From NCBI GenBank assembly GCA_943787745.1, contig CALSNJ010000007.1, positions 124,001 through 188,000 of the forward strand: a stretch of 64,000 bases of DNA. The letters run 5' to 3'. The translations under genes were made by a program, and so were the position numbers. The number at the start of each line of letters is the position of its first letter. Within the stretch, counting starts at the first letter, position 1. Below are positions 9,197 to 19,604 of the stretch, piece after piece. The notes below the pieces were generated by a model. It was not told the DNA's origin and did not search any database. It saw nothing but the letters and a program-made list of their open reading frames with translations. This DNA comes from an uncultured Alphaproteobacteria bacterium. GTDB lineage: Bacteria; Pseudomonadota; Alphaproteobacteria; UBA6615.

Positions 9197-9790
9197 CTAG
9201 TTGAGCTTGGCCGGAACTTCCTGAATTGCACTGTTGATCAGGTCGTCGCCTTTCTGGCCCTCAACCACTTCGGTGAGAATGCGCCGTGTGGCCTCAATTG
9301 CAACATCCGCAGTCAGGGCGCGTACGTCTGCGAGCGCCCGTGCCTCAGCGGCGGCAATCATGTCGAGTGCCTGCTGTTCGCGGCGTGCGAGCGTCTGCTC
9401 GGTCCGCTCCTGCGTCGTGCGTTGCATACGCTTGGCCTCTTCATGGGCTTCGGCAATGATGCCTTCCGCCTCATTCAGAGCATCACGCTGTTTGCGCTGA
9501 TACTCGGCCAGTGTGTGCTGTGCTTCTTCACGCAGGCGCTGTGCTTCGTCCAGTTCGGTCTTGATCGCATCTGCGCGGTTGTCGAGTGCAGCGATCACAA
9601 TACGACCTAAAGGGCGGGCGATCGCGGCGACAAACAGCACGAATGAGACGGCAACCCAGGTTGTCGCGTCCTCAAGAAAGGACCCGCTATGCCCCTCGGC
9701 AGCTTCGACTTCTTCCACGACTCCCGCAGCAAGCGCGTAACCCGTGGTCAGCAGAAAGACCGATGAAGAGGTGAGGATATGTCGGAACAT
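9197..9790 (-). CDS. atpF: ATP synthase F0 subunit b
   Basis: The peripheral-stalk b subunit, 197 residues. A hydrophobic N-terminal segment of about 20 residues resembles a signal sequence, followed by an acidic stretch and a membrane span (TTWVAVSFVLFVAAIARPLG), then a long charged coiled coil rich in Glu, Arg and Ala that reaches F1. Its ATG shares one base with the stop of the preceding b' gene (TGATG). It is the last gene of atpI-atpB-atpE-b'-b. Having both b and b' is typical of alphaproteobacteria and phototrophs. Confidence 0.92.
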   Translation of the reverse strand: MFRHILTSSSVFLLTTGYALAAGVVEEVEAAEGHSGSFLEDATTWVAVSFVLFVAAIARPLGRIVIAALDNRADAIKTELDEAQRLREEAQHTLAEYQRKQRDALNEAEGIIAEAHEEAKRMQRTTQERTEQTLARREQQALDMIAAAEARALADVRALTADVAIEATRRILTEVVEGQKGDDLINSAIQEVPAKLN

Positions 9791-10281
9791 CAGGTCCTCC
9801 CCTCCAAAGCCGCATTTACAGCCGAACTGACACTTGCTGGTTCGGGGCTCGTGTCGACAAGGCGTTCAACAGCCTGTCGCGCGATATCCTCGACCATGCC
9901 CGAGATACCAGCAATCGCTTCGGTTCGTGCACCATCGATACGCTGGTGCGCGGCATCCGAATCGGCTGCGAGTTTCTCTGTCAGCGAAGCGTAATGCTGT
10001 TCGGCCTCTGCCATGACGGCTTCGGCAGCTTTATGGAGTTCTTCCTGCGCATTGGAACGGGCTTTTGCCAATTCCTCTTCATACGCGGAAAGAACACCGT
10101 CTGCCTCCGCCGCGATCTCCTCGGCACGTGCGATATCGCTGTCGATACGCTGCTGACGATTTTCGAGTGTGTTCGAAATTCGTGGCAGCGCGATGCGCCA
10201 TAGAATAAGCGCAAGCACGACGAACGAAACGACGAGCCAGAAGACCTGCGAAGCATATGTCGCCGGGTCAAGTTGCGGCAT
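9790..10281 (-). CDS. ATP synthase F0 subunit b'
   Basis: The second peripheral-stalk subunit, 163 residues. It starts MPQLDPATYASQVFW, a pattern typical of b', then has one membrane span (LVVSFVVLALILWRIALPRI) and a long coiled coil with the LENRQQRIDSDI segment. It forms a heterodimeric stalk with b. It follows atpE after about 20 bases and overlaps the b gene by one base. Naming varies between genomes (atpF', atpG, atpX), so I leave the symbol blank. Confidence 0.92.
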   Translation of the reverse strand: MPQLDPATYASQVFWLVVSFVVLALILWRIALPRISNTLENRQQRIDSDIARAEEIAAEADGVLSAYEEELAKARSNAQEELHKAAEAVMAEAEQHYASLTEKLAADSDAAHQRIDGARTEAIAGISGMVEDIARQAVERLVDTSPEPASVSSAVNAALEGRT

Positions 10282-10301
10282 CGGAAATCCCCTCTACGCG
10301 C

Positions 10302-10529
10302 CTAGAACGCGAAGAGAATGAGAAGTGCGATGACGAGCGCGAAAAGCGCGATGGCTTCGACGAGTGCGAAACCAAGCATCGTCATGGTGAACACTTCACC
10401 ACGTGCGGCCGGGTTGCGACCCACTGCCAGAATGAACGATGAGAAGATGCTGCCGATGCCGATACCGGAACCGATAACGCCGACGACCGCCAGGCCCGCG
10501 CCGATAAGCTTTGCTGCTTCGACTTCCAT
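10302..10529 (-). CDS. atpE: ATP synthase F0 subunit c
   Basis: A 75-residue hairpin of two membrane helices that forms the rotor ring. The polar loop RNPAARGEV and the proton-carrying glutamate in the second helix (ALVEAIALFALV) are present. Helix one has the glycine-rich GAGLAVVGVIGSGIGIGSIF. It lies between the genes for subunits a and b'. Nothing in the ion-binding region suggests sodium coupling, but this was judged by eye only. Confidence 0.96.
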   Translation of the reverse strand: MEVEAAKLIGAGLAVVGVIGSGIGIGSIFSSFILAVGRNPAARGEVFTMTMLGFALVEAIALFALVIALLILFAF

Positions 10530-10595
10530 GAGTAAATGCCTCCGTTTGGAATACTTAGATTAGGTTGGTTTAGATTATGTCCGAGCCGGTTCTGC

Positions 10596-11321
10596 TTAGT
10601 GCAGTTCCAGCGCGTCCTTGATGTACAAGCAGGTCAGGATCGCAAAAACATAGGCCTGCAAGAATGCGATGAGAATTTCCAGCCCGGTCAGCGCTGTGAT
10701 CAGCAACAGCGGCAGCCAGCCAGCAAGTGCGCCCAGTGCAAACACGAAGCCGGCGATTACCTTCAACATGGTGTGACCAGCGAGCATATTCGCAAAGAGA
10801 CGAACCGAAAGACTGATCGGACGAGACAGATAGGAAATGATCTCGATGGGGATCAGGAGCGGCCACATGTAGAGCGGCGCTCCGGGCGGGATGAAGAACG
10901 AGAAGAAATGCAGCCCGTGGCGCGCAAAACCAAGAACTGTCACGCCAATGAAGACCGTAAACGCCATCACAAAGGTCACAATGATGTGGCTCGTGAAGGT
11001 GAAGCTGTAGGGGATCATGCCGAGCATGTTCCCAATCAGAATAAACATGAACAGCGTAAAGATAATCGGGAAGTACCGTCGGCCTTCTGCACCGATGGTT
11101 TCACGTATAAGCCCTGCGATGAACTCGTAGAGCATCTCCGCGATCGACTGGAAGCGCCCTGGAACAATCGCGCCACGACTGGCTGCGAGCGCGACTACGC
11201 CGCCGCCGATGAGAACGGTAATCGCCATCATCAGCGAGGAATTGGTGAAGGAAATATCGACTCCACCGATCTCGATCGGGATGATTGTCTTGATTTCAAA
11301 CTGTTCGAGCGGGCTTGCCAC
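10596..11321 (-). CDS. atpB: ATP synthase F0 subunit a
   Basis: The 241-residue membrane stator subunit that forms the proton half-channels. The essential arginine is in SLSVRLFANMLAGHTMLK, and the C-terminal helices carry the usual LEILIAFLQAYVFAILTCLYI. Five to six membrane spans are visible. It follows atpI after 14 bases and precedes atpE by 66 bases in the F0 operon. Confidence 0.96.
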   Translation of the reverse strand: MASPLEQFEIKTIIPIEIGGVDISFTNSSLMMAITVLIGGGVVALAASRGAIVPGRFQSIAEMLYEFIAGLIRETIGAEGRRYFPIIFTLFMFILIGNMLGMIPYSFTFTSHIIVTFVMAFTVFIGVTVLGFARHGLHFFSFFIPPGAPLYMWPLLIPIEIISYLSRPISLSVRLFANMLAGHTMLKVIAGFVFALGALAGWLPLLLITALTGLEILIAFLQAYVFAILTCLYIKDALELH

Positions 11322-11335
11322 GTCTTCGACCCCGG

Positions 11336-11710
11336 TTATTCATTTCGAGAGGCTGTCTTTGCCTCGTTTTTGCCGCTGCCATCCCGTTTTTCATCTCGGG
11401 CGGCTTTGGCCTCTGCCTCAATACGCTGCGCGGTTCGCATGACGTTTGTAAGACCTGCGGCTGATCCTAAGAGGAAGAACACGAGCAACAGCCACGGCGT
11501 CGTTCCCAGCCACCAATCCAAAACCCACCCGATCACCACTCCGACGACAATACCTGCAACAAGATCGGTTCCCACCTTAATTGCCGGTCCGAAGTCCGAC
11601 ATGGGGGTGCGTTTGTTCTCGTTACGGTACTCCGCCGTCCGGCGGTTACGCGCATCCTTCAAACGCTTGTTCAGGTCGTCCAGCGGTTCATGGCCGTTCG
11701 GTTCGCTCAT
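11336..11710 (-). CDS. atpI: AtpI, F0F1 assembly factor
   Basis: A 124-residue protein with a charged cytoplasmic N-terminus (about 1-50), two membrane spans (VGTDLVAGIVVGVVIGWVLD and WLLLVFFLLGSAAGLTNVM), and a charged tail. This is the alphaproteobacterial AtpI pattern. AtpI helps c-ring assembly and may affect magnesium or calcium transport in some bacteria. It is the first gene of the F0 operon and has a good candidate promoter about 70-95 bases upstream. Confidence 0.88.
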   Translation of the reverse strand: MSEPNGHEPLDDLNKRLKDARNRRTAEYRNENKRTPMSDFGPAIKVGTDLVAGIVVGVVIGWVLDWWLGTTPWLLLVFFLLGSAAGLTNVMRTAQRIEAEAKAARDEKRDGSGKNEAKTASRNE

Positions 11711-11778
11711 ATTAGCACCCAGGAAAGGGTTGTGCGGAAATCCGAAATGACGCCTGCCCCGCGTGTGAAGGCGCGCGC

Positions 11779-11807
11779 AAGGTACTCAGCGACATTGGGC
11801 AAGTCAA
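11779..11807 (-). promoter_or_regulatory. Candidate promoter of the F0 ATP synthase operon
   Basis: Read on the minus strand, TTGACT (11807-11802) and TACCTT (11784-11779) are exactly 17 bases apart. A start near 11772 would give a leader of about 60 bases before atpI. It is the only convincing sigma70-like pair in the 150 bases between smc and atpI. Confidence 0.5.
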
Positions 11808-11863
11808 GGTGACATTCCGCACATGCGAAATGGACGATAAACCCCGGAAAACCGGTAAAAAAA

Positions 11864-14800
11864 CTAGGCGATTGCGCGAATTTCCTCAGCACCGCGCAGG
11901 TCAACGGACACCAGTTGGCTCACCCCGCGCTCGGGCATCGTCACACCGTACAATCGATCCATTCGCGCCATGGTCATTCGGTGATGGGTGACAATAAGAA
12001 AACGGGTCGATCCAATCTGCGAAATGTGATCGAGAAGGTTGCAGAAACGGTCCACATTGGCGTCATCCAGCGGTGCATCGACCTCATCGAGGACGCAAAT
12101 GGGTGCCGGATTGGTCAAGAAGACCGCAAATAGAAGGGCCGTGGCTGTCAGTGCCTGCTCGCCGCCCGAGAGCAGGGAGAGGATCTGCAGCTTCTTTCCT
12201 GGCGGGCTGGCATAGATTTCAATACCGGCCTGCAGCGGGTCTTCGGCGTCTGTCAGTTCCAGGTAGGCACGACCACCACCGAAGAGGCGTGTGAACAAAT
12301 CCTGGAAATGTTTGTCGACTTCCTGAAATGAGGCCAGCAGACGTTGGCGTGCTTCACGGTTCAGGCTTGCGATTCCGCGACGAAGGCGATCAATCGCCGC
12401 AACGAGGTCTTCGCGCTCGGTCACGATGGTCTCGATCTTTTCTTCGAGCTCTTCGGATTCCTGTTCGGCGCGCAGGTTCACCGGACCCATATTGTCGCGT
12501 TCGCGCAGCAGACGCTCGAGTCGCTTGTCAGAGGACTCGACGTCGGGAAGTTCCTTGCCTTCGGGGACTTCGGCCAGCGGCAGAACGTCCTCGGGTTTAC
12601 ATTCCAGACGTTCGGCAATGCGTTCGATGATGGTCTGCAGAATTTGGTTCGCCTGTGCGACGGCTGATTCGGTGCGCACCTTGTCTTCGCGCATTTCGGC
12701 CTGTTTGGCTTCTGCGTCACGCATCTCGCGCTCCGCCACGGACAGGCTTTCATCGGCGCGTGCCACAGCGTCACCCGCCGCGTTGCGCTTGGCTTCCGCG
12801 GCATTGAGTTGATCCATCAGGCCCGAGCGTTGGGCTTCGATTTCAGCAGGCTTGGCCGAAAGCGTTTCCAGTTCGCCGCGCGCCTGTGCTTCGCGGGTTT
12901 CGAGTTCGCCGATGCGTTCTCCCGCGCCATTGTGGCGGGCCTGCCAGGAGGTTTCCTCGGCTGCAAGCGCGGAGATTCGACGATGGCGTTCCTCGGCTTC
13001 CCGGACCAGTCGGTCATGCTCACTCTGGGCGGAAGCAAGGGCGCTGCGGGCTTCTGCGAGCTGGCCGCGCATGGCTTCAGTGCTGGAGCGAATTGTGTCG
13101 AGATCGCCAATTTCCTGACGACGCGCGCGAGCATCCGAAAGAGCTGTCTCAACTTCCGTGATTTCGCCAGCGATCCGCGCCAGAGTTTCTGTCAGGCTTT
13201 CGTGGCGTGCAATCCGTGCGGCAAACTCACTCGATAGCTTGGCGTGATTGCGGCGCGCCTGCGCAGCGGCATCGTCGGCCGTGTCCATCTGCGAGCGCGC
13301 TGTCCGGGTTGCTTCAATCGCAGTCTCGGCATTTTCTCTGGCGGCATTGAAGTCCGCCTCAATGCGTTCGAAAGCGGTTTCGGCAGCGGCAATGCGGTCG
13401 CCGAGCTCAACAAGGCGATTGCGTTGACGAAGCCGCGTGGATGCTGAGGAACGTGCATCGCCACTGGCAACGTAACCATCCCAACGCCACAGGCGCCCTT
13501 CGCGATCAACAAGCCGCTGGCCTGGCTTGAGTGCAGAGGCAAGGCGGTTTCCGGTTTCGGCGTCTTCGACAATTCCAATTTGCGCAAGGCGACGGCCAAG
13601 CGCACCGGACTTCGAGACATAGTTGCTGAGCGGCGTTGCGCCGTTGGGCAATGCCGGATCATCGTGAGCTGCTGTGGACAAGTTCCAGTGGCGCGGCGCC
13701 CGGGAGTCCATTGGCGCATCAAGGTCTTCGCCCAAAGCAGCACCAAGTGCGCCTTCATAGCCTTGAGTCACCTCGATCTCATCGATCATCGGTGTCCAGT
13801 CGGCGGCTTCGGTTTCTGCGTCGTGGGCCAGCACATCTTCGAGCGCGCCAGCTTCGGCCCGGAGGCGAGACAATGCTTCGGCCGATTGTGAGCGAATGTC
13901 GCGGACTTTGTCGCGTCGGCTTTCGGCGGATTCACGCGCGTTATCGGCTCCTTCGAGCGCCACACGAGCCGCCTTCAGGGATTCTTCCGCTGCGATCGTT
14001 TCCGCTTCGGCTGCCACCAGTTCGTCTGAGGTCAGCCCCTGTTCTTCGATGGCTTCTTTTTCAACGCGTGCTTCGCTTGCCTGATTGTCAAGACGGCGGC
14101 GCCGCGCATCCAGTTCGCCAAGCTCACGCTCAAGCGCTGAGATCTGCGCTTCGCCATTGGCGAGACGTTCGGTCAGTTCGGTAAGTTGATTTTCGAGAGC
14201 TTGTACCCGTTCGCTGCGGGTTTCGCGCGCAGTCTTGGTCTCGGCAATCAGATCGTCCTCTCCGGCACAGGCGCGTTCGATCTCGCCTTTCTCGGTGCCG
14301 AGCCGGTCCAGGGCGGATTTCGCTTCACCAGCCAGCCCGCGTTCGCGGCCCAGATCAGCCTCAATCTGTGTCAGTCGCGTCTGCCACTGTTCGGTTGCCG
14401 ACCGTGCACGTTGTTCCTCGGCGTCGAGTTCTTCACGTGCGATGTTCAGGCGCTGCAGTTCAGCCGCAGCCGCAGCTTCGGCTTCGCGCAAGGGGACCAG
14501 CGCAGCGGCGGCCTCTTCCCGGGTTCGCGTGGTTTGCGACACAACGCGTGACTGTTCAGCGACCACCATGTCGCTGGCACGCAGCTTTTCCTCGCAATCG
14601 GCGACAGCCTGGCGTGCCTCGACCCAGCGATGATGCAGGACGGCGGCTTCGGTCTTGCGAATATCGTGCGAGATGTTTTTGTAACGACGTGCCTGACGGA
14701 CCTGTTTCTTCAGACCCTGCAACTGGGCGTCCAGCGTAACAAGTACATCGTCGAGACGTTCGAGATTCCCCTCGGCCGCGCGCAAACGCAGCTCGGCTTC

Positions 14801-15334
14801 GTGTCGGCGTGAATGCAGACCGGTGATCCCGGCGGCTTCCTCAAGCAAAAGGCGGCGGTCACCCGGTTTGGCGTTGATCAGCGCGCCGACCCGGCCCTGA
14901 CTAACAAGCGCGGTGGAGCGCGGCCCCGTCGCCTGATCGGCAAACAGGATATGGACATCGCGGGCGCGCACATCGGTGCCGTTGACCTTGTAATTGGAGC
15001 CCTTCTCACGCTCGATACGCCGGGTAATTTCCAGATCGTCGGTGTCATTGAACTGGCTTGGGGCTGTCCGATCAGCGTTGTCGAGACTCAGGACAACTTC
15101 GGCCGCGTTGCGCGCCGGGCGTTCAGAGGTGCCGCCAAAGATGACGTCATCCATGCCGCCACCACGCATCTGCTTGGCCGAGGTTTCCCCCATGACCCAG
15201 CGTAACGCTTCGACGAGGTTGGATTTGCCACAGCCGTTCGGGCCGACAATGCCGGTCAGACCAGGCGCGATCTCAAGATCGGTCCCATCAACAAAGGACT
15301 TGAAGCCCTTCAATCTCAACTTGTTGAACTGCAC
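11864..15334 (-). CDS. smc: Chromosome partition protein SMC
   Basis: A 1156-residue SMC ATPase that organises and separates chromosomes. Walker A is at 31-38 (GPNGCGKS), followed by long coiled coils, a hinge near the middle (around 520-640), returning coils, then the signature LSLLSGGEQALTATAL and Walker B CVLDEVDAPLDD. I place the start at GTG 15334 (MQFNKLRLKGFKSF) because it matches the family start and has GGGGG upstream; the open frame runs 86 codons further but that part overlaps the upstream dsbA-like gene and is not SMC-like. scpA and scpB are not in the window. Confidence 0.96.
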   Translation of the reverse strand: MQFNKLRLKGFKSFVDGTDLEIAPGLTGIVGPNGCGKSNLVEALRWVMGETSAKQMRGGGMDDVIFGGTSERPARNAAEVVLSLDNADRTAPSQFNDTDDLEITRRIEREKGSNYKVNGTDVRARDVHILFADQATGPRSTALVSQGRVGALINAKPGDRRLLLEEAAGITGLHSRRHEAELRLRAAEGNLERLDDVLVTLDAQLQGLKKQVRQARRYKNISHDIRKTEAAVLHHRWVEARQAVADCEEKLRASDMVVAEQSRVVSQTTRTREEAAAALVPLREAEAAAAAELQRLNIAREELDAEEQRARSATEQWQTRLTQIEADLGRERGLAGEAKSALDRLGTEKGEIERACAGEDDLIAETKTARETRSERVQALENQLTELTERLANGEAQISALERELGELDARRRRLDNQASEARVEKEAIEEQGLTSDELVAAEAETIAAEESLKAARVALEGADNARESAESRRDKVRDIRSQSAEALSRLRAEAGALEDVLAHDAETEAADWTPMIDEIEVTQGYEGALGAALGEDLDAPMDSRAPRHWNLSTAAHDDPALPNGATPLSNYVSKSGALGRRLAQIGIVEDAETGNRLASALKPGQRLVDREGRLWRWDGYVASGDARSSASTRLRQRNRLVELGDRIAAAETAFERIEADFNAARENAETAIEATRTARSQMDTADDAAAQARRNHAKLSSEFAARIARHESLTETLARIAGEITEVETALSDARARRQEIGDLDTIRSSTEAMRGQLAEARSALASAQSEHDRLVREAEERHRRISALAAEETSWQARHNGAGERIGELETREAQARGELETLSAKPAEIEAQRSGLMDQLNAAEAKRNAAGDAVARADESLSVAEREMRDAEAKQAEMREDKVRTESAVAQANQILQTIIERIAERLECKPEDVLPLAEVPEGKELPDVESSDKRLERLLRERDNMGPVNLRAEQESEELEEKIETIVTEREDLVAAIDRLRRGIASLNREARQRLLASFQEVDKHFQDLFTRLFGGGRAYLELTDAEDPLQAGIEIYASPPGKKLQILSLLSGGEQALTATALLFAVFLTNPAPICVLDEVDAPLDDANVDRFCNLLDHISQIGSTRFLIVTHHRMTMARMDRLYGVTMPERGVSQLVSVDLRGAEEIRAIA

Positions 15335-15362
15335 TGGTACGTAACCCCCCTGGAAACCGGAA

Positions 15363-15983
15363 CTAGTTCTTCGCAACGAGCGGATCGAGGATTTCGGAGA
15401 ACTCCTCGATCGAACGCGATCCGGGATAAAGCTGACCTTCGATTCGAAAGGTTGGTGTGCTCTGCACGCCCGACGCACCCGCTTTCTGGCGTTCGGCCAG
15501 AATGCCGTTTGCGAGTGCTTCGGACTGTATGCAGGACTCAAACGCTTCTTCACCGAGTCCCGCAAGCTGTCCGATTTTTTTGAGCTCTGCAATCGGATCG
15601 GCGGCGCGGGCCCAGTTGTTCTGGGTCTTGAACAGAACCTGAATCACGCCGGGATAGCGGCGCTCATCGACGCATCGCGCCATCATGGCAGCCCGCAGCC
15701 CCACGCCATCCAGCGGGAAGTCGCTGTAGATAAATTTCACCTTGCCGGTGTCGACATACTTCTTCTTGAGATCGTCATACACGTCATTGTGGAAACTGGC
15801 GCAATGCGGGCAGGTGAGTGAGAAATACTCCACGATCGTGACCGGAGCATCGGCATTGCCAATTACCCGCGGCGACAGCATCGCGGCAGTGTCGCCGGTA
15901 TCCTGAGCGATCGCCGAACCAGCGATCACGACAAACGCCGTCAGGCCGGCCAGAGCGGCTCCGATTCGTCTATATAGGTGCAC
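15363..15983 (-). CDS. DsbA-family thioredoxin-fold protein (exported)
   Basis: A 206-residue protein starting at GTG 15983 (GGAG upstream), with a signal peptide ending around GSAIAQ. A thioredoxin strand (PVTIVEYFSLTCPHCASFH) carries the CPHC redox site, and the cis-Pro region is GVQSTPTFRI. The helical insert between them is typical of the DsbA/BdbD-type or DsbG-like thioredoxin_4 family. It probably oxidises or handles cysteines in the periplasm. An ATG at 16040 is an alternative start that would put a hydrophobic stretch before the signal sequence. The gene ends about 28 bases before smc. Confidence 0.88.
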   Translation of the reverse strand: MHLYRRIGAALAGLTAFVVIAGSAIAQDTGDTAAMLSPRVIGNADAPVTIVEYFSLTCPHCASFHNDVYDDLKKKYVDTGKVKFIYSDFPLDGVGLRAAMMARCVDERRYPGVIQVLFKTQNNWARAADPIAELKKIGQLAGLGEEAFESCIQSEALANGILAERQKAGASGVQSTPTFRIEGQLYPGSRSIEEFSEILDPLVAKN

Positions 15984-16132
15984 AACAGTCTCCAAACACA
16001 ATATGTAGCCAATTATGAAACCTCCAAACATGTGGCACAAGCGCAGAAAAAGGCTTTGAAACCAGATGCTTGTTGGTATTCACACACAGTCTGCCAGCAG
16101 AATGTGACGGAAAGGAGATGCCTGGGGGCTAT

Positions 16133-16639
16133 CTAGCTGTCCGAACGGGGGCGCGTTTTCCGCGCCATAATCGATTCACCCAGCCCCTTGAGGGCGCGGC
16201 GTAGTTCAGGGTCCGTCACGGAATCCAGCTGTTGCTCAAGGGTTGCCATATCTTCATCGGTGGCTTTTGGGGGCAGGGGTGTCCGTTTCTTGATGGGCGT
16301 GGCAATCGGGCCCTGATGCATGCGCAAGCGCGCAATCGCCCGAAACCCGTAAAATCCGTTGATACGTTCGATCACCTGGGGTTCGAGATGCTGGAGCTCG
16401 AGAGCCAGAGGCCCGGTCACACGCACATGGAGCGTGCCACCTTCACCCTCCGGACCGCGTGACAGGCGCAGCGGAACACATTGATCCCCCAGATCAGGTC
16501 CGACAATTGCCGTCCAGTCCGAGAAGACGCTCGCCTCGAAAAAACCGCGTTTGCGGCGGATCGGGCTTGTGGCTTTGCTGCTTTCGGCACCGATGGCGCG
16601 GAGGCCACCGGCTCGCTTCTTTGTCATAGCCCGGCTCAT
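16133..16639 (-). CDS. DUF721 / DciA-like protein
   Basis: A 168-residue protein of the DUF721 family, to which the replicative helicase loader DciA belongs. The central part has the usual pattern: FSDWTAIVGPDLGDQCVPLRLS, then a strand-rich TLHVRVTGPLALELQHLEPQVIERINGFYGFRAIARLRM. The N-terminus is basic and the C-terminus charged and probably flexible. A helicase-loading role is inferred from the family. It stands next to the dsbA-like and smc genes, and is divergent from mutY across about 75 bases. Confidence 0.8.
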   Translation of the reverse strand: MSRAMTKKRAGGLRAIGAESSKATSPIRRKRGFFEASVFSDWTAIVGPDLGDQCVPLRLSRGPEGEGGTLHVRVTGPLALELQHLEPQVIERINGFYGFRAIARLRMHQGPIATPIKKRTPLPPKATDEDMATLEQQLDSVTDPELRRALKGLGESIMARKTRPRSDS

Positions 16640-16714
16640 TCCCTTTTTGCCTGTGGCTGTTGCAGGCGTGTTCGCATGTTAGAAGGCGGGTAGAGGATCG
16701 ACAACGTCTGCGCC

Positions 16715-18960
<2,246 letters not shown>

Positions 18961-18966
18961 AGCCAG

Positions 18967-19599
18967 TTAACGACATGTTGTGGCTGCATCGAGCAATTTG
19001 TGTATGGGTGCGAAGCTGCGTCGGTGATGTTCGGTAACGCCGAGGGATTCGAGCCCGCGACGGTGTTCGGCTGTGCCGTATCCGGCATTGCGTTCCCAGC
19101 CATAGCCGGGATGGGCTTCCGCCAGCTCCGCCATGAGACGATCCCGGCTGACTTTTGCCGCGATCGAAGCTGTCGCGATGGAGAGAATTTTTGCATCACC
19201 ACCGACGATGGCCTCGGCGGGGCAATCGAGAACCGGAATTCGGTTTCCGTCGATCAGCGCGCGCGCAGGTGTTTTGGGCAAGGACGCCACCGCCCGACCC
19301 ATGGCGCGCATGGTGGCCTGGAGAATGTTGTGTGTATCGATCTCTTCGACGTCCGCCGGTTCGATGGCTAGCCAGAGGTTTCCCTGTGCCTGCTGATCGA
19401 GGATCACTTCAAAACAGCGTTCGCGGGCCTTGCGTGTCAGGGCTTTGGAATCATCTACGCCGGCAACGCGCAGAACTTCAGCGGAGGATGGTGTGAGGAT
19501 CGCCGCAGCGGCCATGACCGGTCCGGCCCAGGGGCCGCGCCCGGCTTCGTCAACGCCGGCGACATCGACAAGGTCGTGGTCATCAAAAAGAGAACGCAC
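18967..19599 (-). CDS. rnhB: Ribonuclease HII
   Basis: A 210-residue type 2 RNase H that starts removal of single ribonucleotides from DNA. The active-site carboxylates lie in GVDEAGRGPWAGPV (Asp, Glu), ALIDGN (Asp) and the following SIAKVSRD-like stretch (SIAAKVSRDRL). Length and order are typical. It is followed by ccrM on the same strand after about 82 bases; the antiporter gene ends five bases before its start. With rnhA at 940-1374 the window carries both RNase H types. Confidence 0.96.
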   Translation of the reverse strand: MRSLFDDHDLVDVAGVDEAGRGPWAGPVMAAAAILTPSSAEVLRVAGVDDSKALTRKARERCFEVILDQQAQGNLWLAIEPADVEEIDTHNILQATMRAMGRAVASLPKTPARALIDGNRIPVLDCPAEAIVGGDAKILSIATASIAAKVSRDRLMAELAEAHPGYGWERNAGYGTAEHRRGLESLGVTEHHRRSFAPIHKLLDAATTCR

Positions 19600-19604
19600 C
19601 GTGT

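Noticed and set aside
10536-11750. Long open frame of about 400 codons on the plus strand across the F0 genes
   Set aside because: It is antisense to atpE, atpB and atpI, which have clear family motifs. The translation is rich in Arg, Gln and His with no recognisable domain.
11842-11863. CCGG-AAAA-CCGG hairpin next to an A/T run as a terminator for smc
   Set aside because: On the smc strand the T run comes before the hairpin, not after it, so it does not fit a terminator.
15335-15592. 86-codon N-terminal extension of SMC
   Set aside because: It overlaps the dsbA-like gene, is basic and does not match SMC. GTG 15334 gives the family N-terminus.
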